Shown one piece after another: positions 63,851-64,000 of a DNA stretch of 64,000 bases. Source of the stretch: JANQEU01 sp965601455 (GTDB lineage Bacteria; Bacteroidota; Bacteroidia; Cytophagales; Cyclobacteriaceae). The DNA lies in NCBI GenBank assembly GCA_965601455.1, contig OZ271831.1, positions 2,418,001-2,482,000 on the forward strand, in the 5' to 3' direction. The notes under the pieces are model-generated. The model did not search any database and was not told the origin of the DNA. It was given only the letters and a program-made list of their open reading frames with translations. The stretch's first letter is position 1. The number at the start of each line of letters is the position of its first letter. The translations under genes and the position numbers were made by a program.

Positions 63851-64000
63851 CTAGTTTAATAATTCTGAAATCCTATCCTCAAAGAGTCTTTTAAAGTCCT
63901 CCAGTGTCATAATTCCCTGGTCTCCTTTTCCATGTTCCCTGACGGCGACTGTCCCATTTTGAGATTCCTGATCCCCGACGATTAACATAAATGGGGTCTT
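63851..64000 (-). CDS. thrS: Threonyl-tRNA synthetase, C-terminal end (5' part outside window)
   Basis: Only the last 49 codons are visible, entering from the right edge. The frame reads KTPFMLIVGDQESQNGTVAV, REHGKGDQGIMTLEDFKRLF and EDRISELLN, then TAG, which is the end of the anticodon-binding domain of ThrRS (PYMLxVGxxE and the VRxHGxGD-like motif). It lies about 80 bp upstream of infC, the conserved gene order thrS-infC-rpmI-rplT. Confidence 0.93.
   Translation of the reverse strand, partial: KTPFMLIVGDQESQNGTVAVREHGKGDQGIMTLEDFKRLFEDRISELLN

Overview
The window comes from the chromosome of a low-GC, Gram-negative Bacteroidetes, most likely a marine member of the Cytophagales (Cytophagia). 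The clues are three proteins with type IX secretion (T9SS) C-terminal sorting domains, typical Bacteroidetes families (GSCFA, DUF6048, the Bacteroidetes putative porin, DUF2911), an idi/crtZ/cruF/crtD carotenoid set, and almost no Shine-Dalgarno sequences except before infC. There are no rRNA genes, CRISPR arrays or intact insertion sequences. One tRNA (Asp) is present.

Layout. 0-7.7 kb: end of a GSCFA gene, a DUF255 thioredoxin-fold lipoprotein, priA, a DUF6452/DUF6048-like envelope pair and a T9SS protein. 7.9-11.9 kb: carotenoid operon 1 (crtI-crtB-idi-crtZ), then a YceI gene behind a perfect inverted repeat. 12-28.5 kb: mixed metabolic and secreted proteins (oxidoreductase, amidohydrolase, peroxiredoxin-like protein, VPS10/BNR protein, DUF2911, a T9SS protein with two amidotransferase-like domains, apt, a PagL-like deacylase, an ABC permease). 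28.5-36.5 kb: housekeeping and lipid genes (miaE, porin, lpxK, nif3-like, zinc ribbon, PlsC-like, patatin, accA, tRNA-Asp). 36.5-37.3 kb: a small stretch with a copied tRNA fragment and two orphan small genes. 37.5-42.9 kb: a type III polyketide synthase cluster (FAD oxidoreductase, UbiA prenyltransferase, PKS, methyltransferase, membrane protein, hydrolase). 42.9-46.2 kb: carotenoid operon 2 (crtD-cruF-crtY). 46.3-48 kb: sulfatase. 48-52.5 kb: histidine kinase, XRE regulator with a triple-dyad operator, TPR lipoprotein and small ORFs. 52.5-62.1 kb: a four-gene secreted operon with a caspase, a papain-fold pseudo-protease, a 2105-residue T9SS propeller protein and an Ig-like membrane protein. 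62.4-64 kb: REP-like repeats, then thrS-infC-rpmI-rplT, with infC starting at ATC.

How the genes fit together. The two carotenoid operons give all the steps from GGPP to a monocyclic hydroxylated carotenoid of the saproxanthin type (CrtB, CrtI, CrtY, CruF, CrtD, CrtZ); crtE and a ketolase are not in the window. The PKS cluster lies directly against carotenoid operon 2 and contains a UbiA enzyme, so a prenylated or methylated phenol/quinone made from the same isoprenoid supply is a reasonable inference. The caspase operon is the best candidate here for an undescribed extracytoplasmic system. It pairs an apparently active caspase with a papain-fold protein whose catalytic Cys is Asp, together with a very large surface protein.

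Limits: all family calls were made by reading motifs by eye, without database searches.
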